From NCBI GenBank assembly GCA_009839615.1, contig VXPH01000130.1:1-42561 (forward strand): a stretch of DNA of 42,561 nucleotides, given 5' to 3'. The position numbers were made by a program, and so were the translations under genes. Source of the stretch: Nitrospinota bacterium (GTDB lineage: Bacteria > UBA8248). The notes beneath the pieces are model-generated. The model worked only from the letters and a program-made list of their open reading frames with translations, was not told the DNA's origin and ran no database searches. This document shows, in pieces, positions 26,442 through 34,807 of the stretch (positions within the stretch are counted from its first letter, which is position 1; each line of letters starts with the position of its first letter).

Positions 26442-26933
26442 TTACCCAATAGGGTCTCGTCCGCCGCCGTGGTTCGTGATTTCCGCATCATGTAATTGAA
26501 CGAATGCCTGCGCGAGCACGACCGCAGCGGTGTTGGCGAGGTTGTATGAGCGTATCGGCCCGGGCATGGGCACGTAAATCCGCCGCTCGGGCCAGCGCGT
26601 GTGCCACGCATCGGGCAGCCCTGTGTTTTCGTTTCCAAGCAGCAGCACGTCTTCGTCCTTGTATGAGACTCTATCGAAGCGCGAAGCGCCGAACTTCGTG
26701 ATGAGCCAGGGCGTTCTCTCGCCCAGCCATTCGAGGAAGAGCGCTTCGTTCCCGTGGACCGTGAGCTTCACGTCCGGCCAGTAGTCGAGGCCCGCCCTTT
26801 TGAGGGAATTATCCGAAAAATTGAATTTCGCAGGCTCGATGATGTGAAGGTGCGCATCCATCCCGACGCACAAGCGCCCGATGTTCCCGGTGTTCTGCGG
26901 GATTGCCGGATGGTAGAGAGCGACGTGGAGCAT
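26442..26933 (-). CDS. trmL: tRNA (cytidine/uridine-34-2'-O)-methyltransferase, SPOUT family
   Basis: TrmL methylates the ribose of the wobble nucleotide of leucine tRNAs using SAM bound in a trefoil knot. The signatures are HPAIPQNTGNIGRLC at the N-terminus, LLLGNENTGLPD (motif 2) and IRSYNLANTAAVVLA (motif 3, usually RSLNLAN). 163 residues; the last dozen residues (ITNHGGGRDPIG) extend slightly past the usual end. It runs convergent to the second Gfo gene, with a 66-base gap lacking a convincing terminator, and is 41 bases downstream of the aminotransferase gene on the same strand. Confidence 0.92.
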   Translation of the reverse strand: MLHVALYHPAIPQNTGNIGRLCVGMDAHLHIIEPAKFNFSDNSLKRAGLDYWPDVKLTVHGNEALFLEWLGERTPWLITKFGASRFDRVSYKDEDVLLLGNENTGLPDAWHTRWPERRIYVPMPGPIRSYNLANTAAVVLAQAFVQLHDAEITNHGGGRDPIG

Positions 26934-26974
26934 TTGATGCTATTCGTAAGCCCAGGACCCGAACCTGATCATGT

Positions 26975-28288
26975 TCACGAGACGGCGCCGCGAACGCTCG
27001 CCTTGTCCACCGCGTCGGTGAGGATGTCCATCGCCTGATCCATCTGGCCTTCCGTCGTCGTGGCCGGCGGCACGAAGCGAAGGACGCTCCCCCCGCGCCG
27101 CTGGCTGAAGATGAGCCCGTTCTCCAGGCACCTGCGGTTGATCTCGCTTCCCTGTCTGGTGGCGGGCGTTTTCGTGCGCCTGTCTTCCACCAGTTCGATC
27201 CCCTGCAGGAGCCCCCGGCCCCTGATGTCGCCCACCATTTCATACTGCTCGCCCAGCCAGGTGAGGCGTTCCCTCAGGTGAGCGCCGATTTTTCTCGCCT
27301 TGGCGGGCACGTCTTCTCCTTCGATGACGTCGAGGCTCGCCACCCCTGCCGCGCAGGCGAGCGGGTCGTTGGTGTGGGAGTGGGTGACGACGAATTCGGT
27401 GGACGCTATCTTCTCCTCCACCTCGGCGCTCGTCGAGACCGAAGAGATGCTCACGCCCCCGCCGAAGTGTTTCGCCAGCGTCACCACGTCGGGCACTACC
27501 TCGTCCTTCTCGAAGCCGAACATCGTGCCCAGTTTGCCGAGCCCCGTCTGCTCGTCGTCCACGATGAGGAGCATGTCGCGCTCCTCGCAGCTTTCTTTGA
27601 GTTTCTTGAGCCAGCCGGGGGGCGGCTCCACCACCCCGCCCGCGCTGAACAGGGGTTCGGTGATGACGGCGGCGGGCTTGCTCGTCGTTTGCGCGTCGAT
27701 GAGTTCGAAGCTCGTGTCGAGACAGGCGATCTCGCAATCCGGGAATTTCTGTGCGAGTGGGCAGCGGTAGCAATAGGGCGCGACCATGGCCATGCTCCCC
27801 GGCGATAGCGGCCCGTGCCCGCTGTGCCATCCCGCGAAGGTGAGCGAGCGCGCCGTATCGGAGAGGCCGTGAAAGCTGATGTGGGGGCTCGCCACCTCGA
27901 AGCCGTCGGTGAATTTGCGGGCGATCGTCACCGCCGCCTCGTTGGCGTCCGCGCCCGAACCGAGAAACAGGCTCTTCTCGAGCGGGGGCGGCAGCAGCGC
28001 GCCCAGGCGTTCGGCGAGGATGATTTCCTGATCGTTGAAGAAACTGCTGTGCGCGTGAATCAACTCATCGCAGCTTTTCTTGATGGCCTCCGTGACGGTG
28101 GGGTGGTTGTGCCCGAGGGCGGAGCACATCTGGCCCGAGTTGAAATCGAGGTATTGCTTGCCGTTCACGTCCTCGACGGTGGAACCCTCGCCGCGAACGA
28201 AGACGGGGCCCGAGAAAACCGACTTGTCCACCCGCCCGCGGAAGCTGTATTTCTTCGCTGAATCGAGCAGGTCTTTTTCGCTTCGCAT
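26975..28288 (-). CDS. Class III PLP-dependent aminotransferase
   Basis: A fold-type I, class III aminotransferase, related to glutamate-1-semialdehyde aminomutases and dialkylglycine decarboxylase-like enzymes. The PLP lysine is Lys273 in TLAKHFGGGV. The cofactor aspartate lies in LIVDDEQTGLGKLGTMF, where most relatives have DEVQTG or DEAQTG. Other signatures are LGHNHPTVTEAI and FLGSGADANEAAV. The track start is a GTG at 28303; that GTGGAG actually supplies the ribosome site for the ATG at 28288, which is preferred (437 residues). It lies upstream of trmL on the same strand and divergent from the acyl-CoA ligase. Substrate is not evident. Confidence 0.87.
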   Translation of the reverse strand: MRSEKDLLDSAKKYSFRGRVDKSVFSGPVFVRGEGSTVEDVNGKQYLDFNSGQMCSALGHNHPTVTEAIKKSCDELIHAHSSFFNDQEIILAERLGALLPPPLEKSLFLGSGADANEAAVTIARKFTDGFEVASPHISFHGLSDTARSLTFAGWHSGHGPLSPGSMAMVAPYCYRCPLAQKFPDCEIACLDTSFELIDAQTTSKPAAVITEPLFSAGGVVEPPPGWLKKLKESCEERDMLLIVDDEQTGLGKLGTMFGFEKDEVVPDVVTLAKHFGGGVSISSVSTSAEVEEKIASTEFVVTHSHTNDPLACAAGVASLDVIEGEDVPAKARKIGAHLRERLTWLGEQYEMVGDIRGRGLLQGIELVEDRRTKTPATRQGSEINRRCLENGLIFSQRRGGSVLRFVPPATTTEGQMDQAMDILTDAVDKASVRGAVS

Positions 28289-28533
28289 GGGTATCGTCTC
28301 CACGGGTATGAGAAGAGGGGACGCTCGGTGCGCTCCTCTCGCATATGCGGGTTTCCCGGCGGAAGCCGCGCACCATGAAACGCTGAGATATGGTTTAATA
28401 CTAGCGCATATTCATGGATTCGGATATGGCTTATCATCAGGCCATGAGGCGGCGGTCTTCCAACGATGAATCGCCCATGTGTACGCGTGGTTGCGCGAAT
28501 CGTGGGACGTGACTTGCGGGAGGGTGGTTTCGA

Positions 28534-30081
28534 ATGAACATGGCGGAGTTTTTAGCCCGAGCGGCCAGGGCCTGTGGAGAGCGGCCGGCCATATCTTTGG
28601 GCGAGATCACTCATTGCACGTATGAGACGCTCGCCCGCAGGGCGGCCTCCATGGCGGGTTATCTGAAGGGCGAACTCGGGATGAAGCCCGGCGACCGCGC
28701 CGCCATCACCATGAAGAACTGCCCGGCGTTTCTGGAGGTCCTTTACGCCATATGGCATGCGGGCTGCTGCGCTCTGCCCATCAATGCCAAACTCCACTCC
28801 AGGGAGATGGCCTTCATCCTCGAGAATGCGGGCGCGCGATGTTGTTTCGTCACTTCCGACCTCATGGGGACGGTCGCGCCGCTCGCCGATGAAATCGAGA
28901 CTCTTGAAAGCGTGATGGAGGTCGACACCCCCGATTACCGGGCGATTCAGTCCAGAGAGCCCGTCCCCATCGAACCCCAGGCGCCGGATGATCTGGCCTG
29001 GCTCTTCTATACGAGCGGTACGACGGGCAGGCCGAAGGGCGCCATGCTCACCCACCGGAACCTCCACAGCATGTCCTTGAGCTATTTCGCCGACGTCGAT
29101 CCGGTCTCCGAGAACGATTGCATCCTGCACGCCGCCCCCTTGTCCCACGGATCGGGCCTGTACGCGATACCGCACGTATATAAAGCCGCGAACAACGTCA
29201 TTCCCGAGAGCGGGGGATTCGAGCCTGAGGAGATTTTCCGTCTCATCGAGGCCTACCCGGGTCTCGCCTTGTTCGCAGCGCCCACCATGGTGACGCGTCT
29301 CGTTCAGAGCGAGGCAATCAAGGATGCGGATACCACGAATTTGAAGATCATCGCCTATGGGGGCGGGCCGATGTACGTGGAAGACCTCAAAAAGGCGATG
29401 GAGGCTCTGGGGAACAAACTCGTTCAGGTATACGGGCAGGGAGAAAGCCCCATGACCATCACGGTCGTTTCCAGAGAGCGGCACGTCGATACGGATCACC
29501 CCCGCTTCGAGGAGCGACTCGCATCCGTCGGGGTGCCGCACACCGTGGTCGAAGTGCGCGTGGTGGACACCGAGGACAACACCCTGCCGCCGGGAGAGAC
29601 CGGTGAGGTGCTCGTGCGCGGCGACGTCGTCATGAAGGGCTACTGGGACAACCCCGAGGCCACGGCGAGCACGCTCAAGGGCGGGTGGCTCCACACGGGT
29701 GACATGGGCGTAATGGACGAGGACGGATTCCTCACCCTCAAGGATCGCTCCAAGGACCTCATCATCAGCGGTGGCAGCAACATCTACCCCCGTGAGGTGG
29801 AGGAAGTGCTTTTGCGCCACGAGTGCGTTCTGGAAGTCTCCGTGATCGGGCGTCCGCACCCGGATTGGGGGGAAGAGGTCATGGCTTTCGTGGTGCCCAA
29901 GGACGGGCAAGAGGTTGGCGAGGAAGAACTCGACGGCTTGTGCCTCGAACACATCACGCGCTTCAAGCGTCCCCGGGCGTACCGTTTCATCGAGGCCTTG
30001 CCCAAGAACAACTACGGGAAAGTTCTGAAGACGGCGCTTCGCGAGATGGCGGAGCGCCAATCCAACGAAAGCGATGGATGA
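28534..30081 (+). CDS. Acyl-CoA ligase / AMP-dependent synthetase (ANL superfamily)
   Basis: An adenylate-forming ligase that activates a carboxylic acid to acyl-AMP and then to the CoA thioester. The P-loop motif YTSGTTGRPKG is at residues 159-169, VYGQGESPMT is the A5 motif, GWLHTGDMG the A7 motif, the hinge region is KDRSKDLIISGG, and the catalytic lysine is in PKNNYGKVLK near the end. At 515 residues it resembles long- or medium-chain or aryl-CoA ligases; the acid cannot be assigned. The stop overlaps the start of the following amidase gene (ATGATGA), so activation and amide hydrolysis may be parts of one pathway. Confidence 0.9.
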   Translation: MNMAEFLARAARACGERPAISLGEITHCTYETLARRAASMAGYLKGELGMKPGDRAAITMKNCPAFLEVLYAIWHAGCCALPINAKLHSREMAFILENAGARCCFVTSDLMGTVAPLADEIETLESVMEVDTPDYRAIQSREPVPIEPQAPDDLAWLFYTSGTTGRPKGAMLTHRNLHSMSLSYFADVDPVSENDCILHAAPLSHGSGLYAIPHVYKAANNVIPESGGFEPEEIFRLIEAYPGLALFAAPTMVTRLVQSEAIKDADTTNLKIIAYGGGPMYVEDLKKAMEALGNKLVQVYGQGESPMTITVVSRERHVDTDHPRFEERLASVGVPHTVVEVRVVDTEDNTLPPGETGEVLVRGDVVMKGYWDNPEATASTLKGGWLHTGDMGVMDEDGFLTLKDRSKDLIISGGSNIYPREVEEVLLRHECVLEVSVIGRPHPDWGEEVMAFVVPKDGQEVGEEELDGLCLEHITRFKRPRAYRFIEALPKNNYGKVLKTALREMAERQSNESDG

Positions 30082-31460
30082 TGAAGCCGGGCGCAGGGCC
30101 GGGCGCGGATGAGATGAGATTCTCCCGCCTTCAGGAGGCGTATGCCTCGGGCGAGCGCACGCCGGTGGACGTCGTGCATGAAGTTTATAAGCGAATCGCC
30201 GCGCGTGGTGAGGACGGCGTGTGGATTCACTTGGAATCCGAGGATAAATTGCTCGCGCGCGCGCAAGAACTCGAAGCTCGCAGGGCGGATGCGGATGAAC
30301 TACCGCTATACGGCGTTCCCTTTGCGGTGAAGGACAACATCGACGTGGCCGGGGTTCCAACGACGGCGGCGTGCCCCGAATACGCCTATACGCCGGAAGA
30401 GAGCGCTCCCTGTGTGAATCTTCTGCTCGATGCCGGGGCGATTTTCGTCGGAAAGACGAACCTGGATCAGTTCGCGCTCGGTCTCGTCGGCGTGCGCACG
30501 CCTTATGGCGTGGCCCGGAATCCGTTTCACCCCGACTACATACCGGGCGGTTCGAGTTCCGGCTCGGCCGTGGCCGTCGCAGGGGGTCTGGTGAGTTTCG
30601 CGCTCGGCACGGACACGGCCGGCTCGGGCCGGGTGCCCGCGGGGTTCAACAACATCGTAGGCCTCAAGCCCTCCCGGGGACTGGTGAGCACGCGGGGCGT
30701 GGTTCCCGCCTGCCGCACGCTCGATTGCGTATCGGTCTTCGCCCTCGAGGCTTCGGACGCGCTCTGCGCGCTTGATGCGATGGCGGCGCCCGATGAGGAC
30801 CCGTACAGCCGTGCGCTTCCTGCGGGGGCTTCCCTGGCGATGGCCGACATCTCGCCGGAAGAGCTGAAGGCGGGCGTTCCCCTGGCCGGACAAAGAGATT
30901 TCCTGGGGGATGATGAGGCGCAAAGTGCTTATGAGAAGGGGGTAGAGCGCATCGAGGCGACGGGCGCGGCTGTGCGGGAGGTCGATTTCTCGCCGTTTTT
31001 TGAAGCGGCGAAACTCTTGTACGGCGGCCCCTGGATGGCGGAGCGTCTGGCGGCGATTGAGGATTTCATCGGAGCGAAACCCGAGGCCCTTCATCCCGTC
31101 ACAAGGGAGTTGATCGCGGGGGCCGCCCGGTATTCGGCGGTCGACGCCTTCCGGGCCTTCTATCGCCTGGAGGGATTAAAGCGTGAGGCGAAGAAAGCCT
31201 GGAAAGATATTGATTTTATGCTGGTTCCAACGACGCCTACGGCGTATACGATAGAGGAGATCAGGGCCGACCCCGTGGCCTTGAACGCGAATCTGGGGAT
31301 GTATACGAATTTTGTGAATCTTTTGGATTTATGCGCCGTCGCCGTCCCGAACGGGTTTTATGCGAACGGGTTGCCCATTGGGATGACCCTGATCGCGCCC
31401 GCTTTCAGGGAGGGGTTCCTGTGCGCGGTGGCGGAAGAGTTTCCGGCGGGAGCGGGTTAA
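30078..31460 (+). CDS. Allophanate hydrolase-like amidase (AtzF amidase domain only)
   Basis: An amidase-signature enzyme closest in pattern to AtzF/allophanate hydrolase, which cleaves allophanate to ammonia and CO2. Triad residues Lys85 (VKDNID), Ser159 (GGSSSGS) and nucleophile Ser183 (TDTAGSG) have the same 74 and 24 spacing as AtzF Lys91, Ser165, Ser189. The stretches CPEYAYTPEESA, TNLDQFALGLVGVRTPYG and SRGLVSTRGVVPACRTLDCVS are characteristic of allophanate hydrolases. AtzF proteins are about 600 residues; this one ends at 460, just after the amidase fold, so the C-terminal domain that handles the N-carboxycarbamate product is absent. Start is ATG 30078 or 30081, overlapping the ligase stop; 30114 is possible. 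No urea carboxylase gene is present. Confidence 0.82.
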   Translation: MMKPGAGPGADEMRFSRLQEAYASGERTPVDVVHEVYKRIAARGEDGVWIHLESEDKLLARAQELEARRADADELPLYGVPFAVKDNIDVAGVPTTAACPEYAYTPEESAPCVNLLLDAGAIFVGKTNLDQFALGLVGVRTPYGVARNPFHPDYIPGGSSSGSAVAVAGGLVSFALGTDTAGSGRVPAGFNNIVGLKPSRGLVSTRGVVPACRTLDCVSVFALEASDALCALDAMAAPDEDPYSRALPAGASLAMADISPEELKAGVPLAGQRDFLGDDEAQSAYEKGVERIEATGAAVREVDFSPFFEAAKLLYGGPWMAERLAAIEDFIGAKPEALHPVTRELIAGAARYSAVDAFRAFYRLEGLKREAKKAWKDIDFMLVPTTPTAYTIEEIRADPVALNANLGMYTNFVNLLDLCAVAVPNGFYANGLPIGMTLIAPAFREGFLCAVAEEFPAGAG

Positions 31461-31500
31461 GATAAATGAAAATGAGACAAATTTTCGTGGAGGATATCTG

Positions 31501-32400
31501 ATGAAGCGATTGGGTTTTGTTGGCGTGGGAGCGATGGGCGGCCGCATGGTGCCGCATCTCATCAAGGCGGGTCATGAAGTGAGCGTGGTGGACGTCGTCC
31601 GCGAATCCGTGGAGCGCGCCGTTTCGCATGGCGCCATCGAAGCGTCGAATCCGGCGGAACTCGCCGCCACGTGCGAAATCGTGCTCACCTCACTGCCCAC
31701 AGGGGCCGAGGTGGAAGAGGTATTCATGGGCGAGGGCGGTCTCATGGAAGCCGTGGGCGAGGGCGGCCTGCTGGTCGACCTCTCCACCATCGAGCCCGAT
31801 CAGAGCCGCAAACTCGCCGCCGAGGCGGCGGAGCGCGGGGCGGTGGTGCTCGATGCGCCCGTATCGGGCGGGGTGATGGGGGCGGATGCGGCGAGCCTCA
31901 CCATCATGGTCGGAGGGCCGAAGGAGGCGTTCGAGACGGTGGAGCCCGTTCTGGCGCTGCTGGGGAAGAACATCATCCACGTCGGGGGGTACGGCGCGGG
32001 ACAGGTCGCGAAGCTCTGCAACAACCTCATCGCGGGCGTCACCATGGTGGCGGCGGCGGAGGCGTTCGCCATGGGCAAGGCGTCCGGCGTGGACACCAAA
32101 ATTCTCCACGAGGTGATACGCACGAGCAGCGGCGGAAGCTGGGTGATGGAGAAAGACCCGCCGTGCGCCGGCCTCATCGAGGGCGCGCCTTCGAGCAAGG
32201 ATTTTGAAGCCGGCTTCACGGTGGACTTGATGCTCAAGGACATGTCCCTGGCCGTTTCCGCCCTGATGTCGCTCGGGATTCCGTGTCCCACCGGCGCGGC
32301 CGCGAACCAGGTCTACCGCATGGCTTCGCGCGACGGCCTGGGGGGTCTGGATTTCGCCGCGGTGGCCATGTTGACGGGCGCAGCGGAACGGCCCCGATGA
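31501..32400 (+). CDS. NAD(P)-dependent beta-hydroxyacid dehydrogenase (3-hydroxyisobutyrate dehydrogenase family), copy 1
   Basis: A 299-residue beta-hydroxyacid dehydrogenase of the HIBADH/tartronate-semialdehyde reductase/GarR class. Rossmann motif GFVGVGAMGGRM at the N-terminus; substrate motif LDAPVSGGVMGA; catalytic Lys171 followed by the conserved Asn in AKLCNN. GTGGAGGA precedes the ATG. It is 40 bases after the allophanate-hydrolase-like gene and 57 before the next amidase, in one apparent operon. A paralogue lies at 33906. Substrate (hydroxyisobutyrate, tartronate semialdehyde, glyoxylate or succinate semialdehyde) cannot be chosen from sequence. Confidence 0.9.
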   Translation: MKRLGFVGVGAMGGRMVPHLIKAGHEVSVVDVVRESVERAVSHGAIEASNPAELAATCEIVLTSLPTGAEVEEVFMGEGGLMEAVGEGGLLVDLSTIEPDQSRKLAAEAAERGAVVLDAPVSGGVMGADAASLTIMVGGPKEAFETVEPVLALLGKNIIHVGGYGAGQVAKLCNNLIAGVTMVAAAEAFAMGKASGVDTKILHEVIRTSSGGSWVMEKDPPCAGLIEGAPSSKDFEAGFTVDLMLKDMSLAVSALMSLGIPCPTGAAANQVYRMASRDGLGGLDFAAVAMLTGAAERPR

Positions 32401-32457
32401 GCGAAGCGTCGAAAGCATGCGCCTGACGGCGAAGCGCACTGATTGGAGGAATGTCCG

Positions 32458-33795
32458 ATGGAAGAGAGCAATCCGGCCCACTTAAGCGCCCTGCGCGCCG
32501 CAGAGGCGATACGCGAGGGAGAACTGACCTCCGTAGCTCTCGTCGAAGCGTGCCTGGCCCGCATCGCGGAGTGCGAGGAGCAAATCGGCGCCTGGGAGCA
32601 CCTGGATGAGGAATTCGCCCTCAGGCAGGCGAGAGGAGCCGATCTGGCCATAGAGGAAGGGAAGGCCCTCGGTCCTCTGCACGGGGTTCCCGTCGGGATC
32701 AAGGACGTCATCGATACGGCCGACCTGCCGACCGAGAACGGCTCGCCCCTTCACGCGGGCCGCAGGCCCACCGAGGACGCCGCCGTCGTATCCCTGCTCA
32801 AGAGCGCGGGCGCCGTCATCATGGGCAAGACCGTGACGACGGAGTTCGCCGTCTATCACCCCGGCAAGACGAAGAACCCCCACGATCCGAACCGCACGCC
32901 CGGTGGGTCGTCGAGCGGTTCCGCCGCCTCCGTTGCTTCCAATATGGTACCCGCGGCGGTGGGGAGCCAGACGAACGGGTCGACCATCCGGCCCGCCTCG
33001 TTCTGCGGGGTCTGCGGCTTCAAGCCCACGCACGGCTCGATTTCGCGCTACGGCATGCTGCCGCAGTCGAGGCCGATCGACCACGTGGGTCTTTTCGCGC
33101 GCTCGGTCGAGGACCTCGCCTTCCTGGGCGATCAGGTGATGGTATTCGACGCGCGCGATCCGGACATGCGGCCGCACGCGGCCCCGAAACTGCTGGAAGT
33201 CGCCGCCTCGGAGCCTCCGGTCGCACCGCGCTTCGCGTTCGTGAAAACGCCCGTCTGGGAGCAGGCCGAAGAGGACGCGCAGGCAGCCTTCGAGGAATTG
33301 GCGACAAGTCTGGGCGAGGAGGTCGTGGAGGAGGTCGAACTCCCCGAGCCCTTCCACAGCGCGATCGAGTGGCACCAGGTCATCCTGGAATCGAACCTCG
33401 CGCGGAACTTCGAGACGGAATACGAACGCGGCAGGGACCAGCTAAGCGATCTTCTGCGCAAGATGATGGAGCGCGGCAAAACCTATCTTGCGGTGGATTA
33501 CACTCGGGCGGTGGAGAAGGTGCCCGTGCTGAACGGATTGCTGGGGGAGACGTTCGAGCGCTACGACGCCATCCTCACACCGCCTGCGCCGGGGCAGGCG
33601 CCGCTGGGGCTCGGCGCTACGGGCAATCCCGTTTTTTGCACCATCTGGACCTTGTGCGGAACGTCGGCCGTCACGATTCCTTTGCTCAAGGGCGCGGACG
33701 GGATGCCGGTCGGCGTTCAACTCGTGGGGGCAAAAGGAGACGACGCCAGGCTGCTCCGCACGGCGAGGTGGCTCGAATCCCGTCTCGGCGGGTAA
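32458..33795 (+). CDS. Amidase (amidase-signature family)
   Basis: A Ser-cisSer-Lys hydrolase of 445 residues. The triad is Lys82 (VGIKDVID), Ser151 (PGGSSSGSA) and nucleophile Ser175 (QTNGSTIRPA). The start at 32458 is fixed by GGAGGA 7 bases upstream; the track's TTG at 32443 overlaps that site. GSQTNGSTIRPASFCG is the sub-pattern shared with the amidase at 40993 and differs from the GTDTAGSG of the allophanate-hydrolase-like copy. It may act on carbamoyl or aryl amides. A 110-base gap with a GCGCGG/CCGCGC hairpin (33814-33829) follows. Confidence 0.9.
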   Translation: MEESNPAHLSALRAAEAIREGELTSVALVEACLARIAECEEQIGAWEHLDEEFALRQARGADLAIEEGKALGPLHGVPVGIKDVIDTADLPTENGSPLHAGRRPTEDAAVVSLLKSAGAVIMGKTVTTEFAVYHPGKTKNPHDPNRTPGGSSSGSAASVASNMVPAAVGSQTNGSTIRPASFCGVCGFKPTHGSISRYGMLPQSRPIDHVGLFARSVEDLAFLGDQVMVFDARDPDMRPHAAPKLLEVAASEPPVAPRFAFVKTPVWEQAEEDAQAAFEELATSLGEEVVEEVELPEPFHSAIEWHQVILESNLARNFETEYERGRDQLSDLLRKMMERGKTYLAVDYTRAVEKVPVLNGLLGETFERYDAILTPPAPGQAPLGLGATGNPVFCTIWTLCGTSAVTIPLLKGADGMPVGVQLVGAKGDDARLLRTARWLESRLGG

Positions 33796-33905
33796 TCCGC
33801 CAGGATGCGAACAGCGCGGGAGTCCGCGCAGCTTTCGCGATTGTGCCGGAGGCTCCGGAGCGCATCTTGCTTCATCCATAAACCACCAGAAGGGAGGCTT
33901 AGACG

Positions 33906-34805
33906 ATGAGTCGCTCCGTCGCGTTTATCGGAACCGGCATCATGGGCAAGCCCATGGTGTTGAACTTGCTGAAAGCCGGCCATTCGGTGGCCGTCCACAA
34001 CCGCAGCAGGCCCCCGCTGGAAGAGTTGGGTGAGGCGGGCGCGGTTGTTTGCGGGTCCGCGGCCGATGCGGCTTCCAGGGCCGAGGTCATCATCACCTGC
34101 CTCCCCGATTCCCCGGACGTCGAACTGGTCGCCCTGGGCGGGGGAGGCGTCATCGAAGGAGCGGGGGAGGGTTCCCTTTTCATCGACATGAGCACCATCG
34201 CTCCGGGCGTCTCAAAAAAGGTGGCGGGGGTTTTGGGGGAGCGGGGCGTGCGCATGCTCGATGCACCCGTGAGCGGAGGTGACGTCGGCGCGAAGGAGGG
34301 CACGCTCTCCATCATGGTGGGTGATGCTGCGGCGGATTTTGAAGACGCTTTGCCCGTTTTCGAGGCCATGGGGAAGACCATCGTCCACGTTGGGGAGAAC
34401 GTGGGCGACGGCGGGTACGTGAAGATCGCGAATCAGATCATGGTGGGTCTGCACATCGCCGCGATGAGCGAAGCGCTGGTGCTGGGCTCGAAAGCGGGCG
34501 TGAATCCCGAGAAGATGATCGCGGCGCTATCCGGCGGTCTCGCGCAATCCCGCGTGCTGGAGTTGCGCGGGCCGAACCTGGTGAAGGGCGAATACCCGCC
34601 GGGTTTCCGGATTCGCCTGCACCGCAAAGACTTGCGCCTCGCCATGGAAGCCGGCGCGGACCTGGGCGTGGCCATACCGGCGGCGGGGCAGCTCTACCAG
34701 ATGTTCACAGCGCTCCTGACAGCGGATCGCGGGGAGTTGGACCACAGCGGTTTCGCCACGCTCATCGAAGACCTCGCCGGGCACAGGGTCTGCGATACGG
34801 ATTAG
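33906..34805 (+). CDS. NAD(P)-dependent beta-hydroxyacid dehydrogenase (3-hydroxyisobutyrate dehydrogenase family), copy 2
   Basis: Second HIBADH-family enzyme, also 299 residues. The Rossmann motif is FIGTGIMGKPM, the substrate motif DAPVSGGDVGAKEGTLSIMVG, and the catalytic lysine about Lys173 in GDGGYVKIANQIMVG. The pattern, including DHSGFATLIE at the end, is closest to tartronate-semialdehyde reductase (GarR/GlxR). A GGGAGG site precedes the ATG. It is convergent with the triple-Rid gene, only 2 bases away. It belongs to the same run of genes as the first copy but is clearly distinct in sequence, so different substrates are likely. Confidence 0.9.
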   Translation: MSRSVAFIGTGIMGKPMVLNLLKAGHSVAVHNRSRPPLEELGEAGAVVCGSAADAASRAEVIITCLPDSPDVELVALGGGGVIEGAGEGSLFIDMSTIAPGVSKKVAGVLGERGVRMLDAPVSGGDVGAKEGTLSIMVGDAAADFEDALPVFEAMGKTIVHVGENVGDGGYVKIANQIMVGLHIAAMSEALVLGSKAGVNPEKMIAALSGGLAQSRVLELRGPNLVKGEYPPGFRIRLHRKDLRLAMEAGADLGVAIPAAGQLYQMFTALLTADRGELDHSGFATLIEDLAGHRVCDTD

Positions 34806-34807
34806 CC

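Noticed and set aside
29823-31460. 545-residue form of the allophanate-hydrolase-like amidase
   Set aside because: The first 85 codons lie inside the acyl-CoA ligase in another frame and show no amidase similarity; the start at 30078 overlaps the ligase stop as expected.
33814-33829. GCGCGG-GAGT-CCGCGC hairpin between the amidase and the second hydroxyacid dehydrogenase
   Set aside because: Only AGCTTT follows; too weak to call a terminator, and the genes probably remain in one operon.
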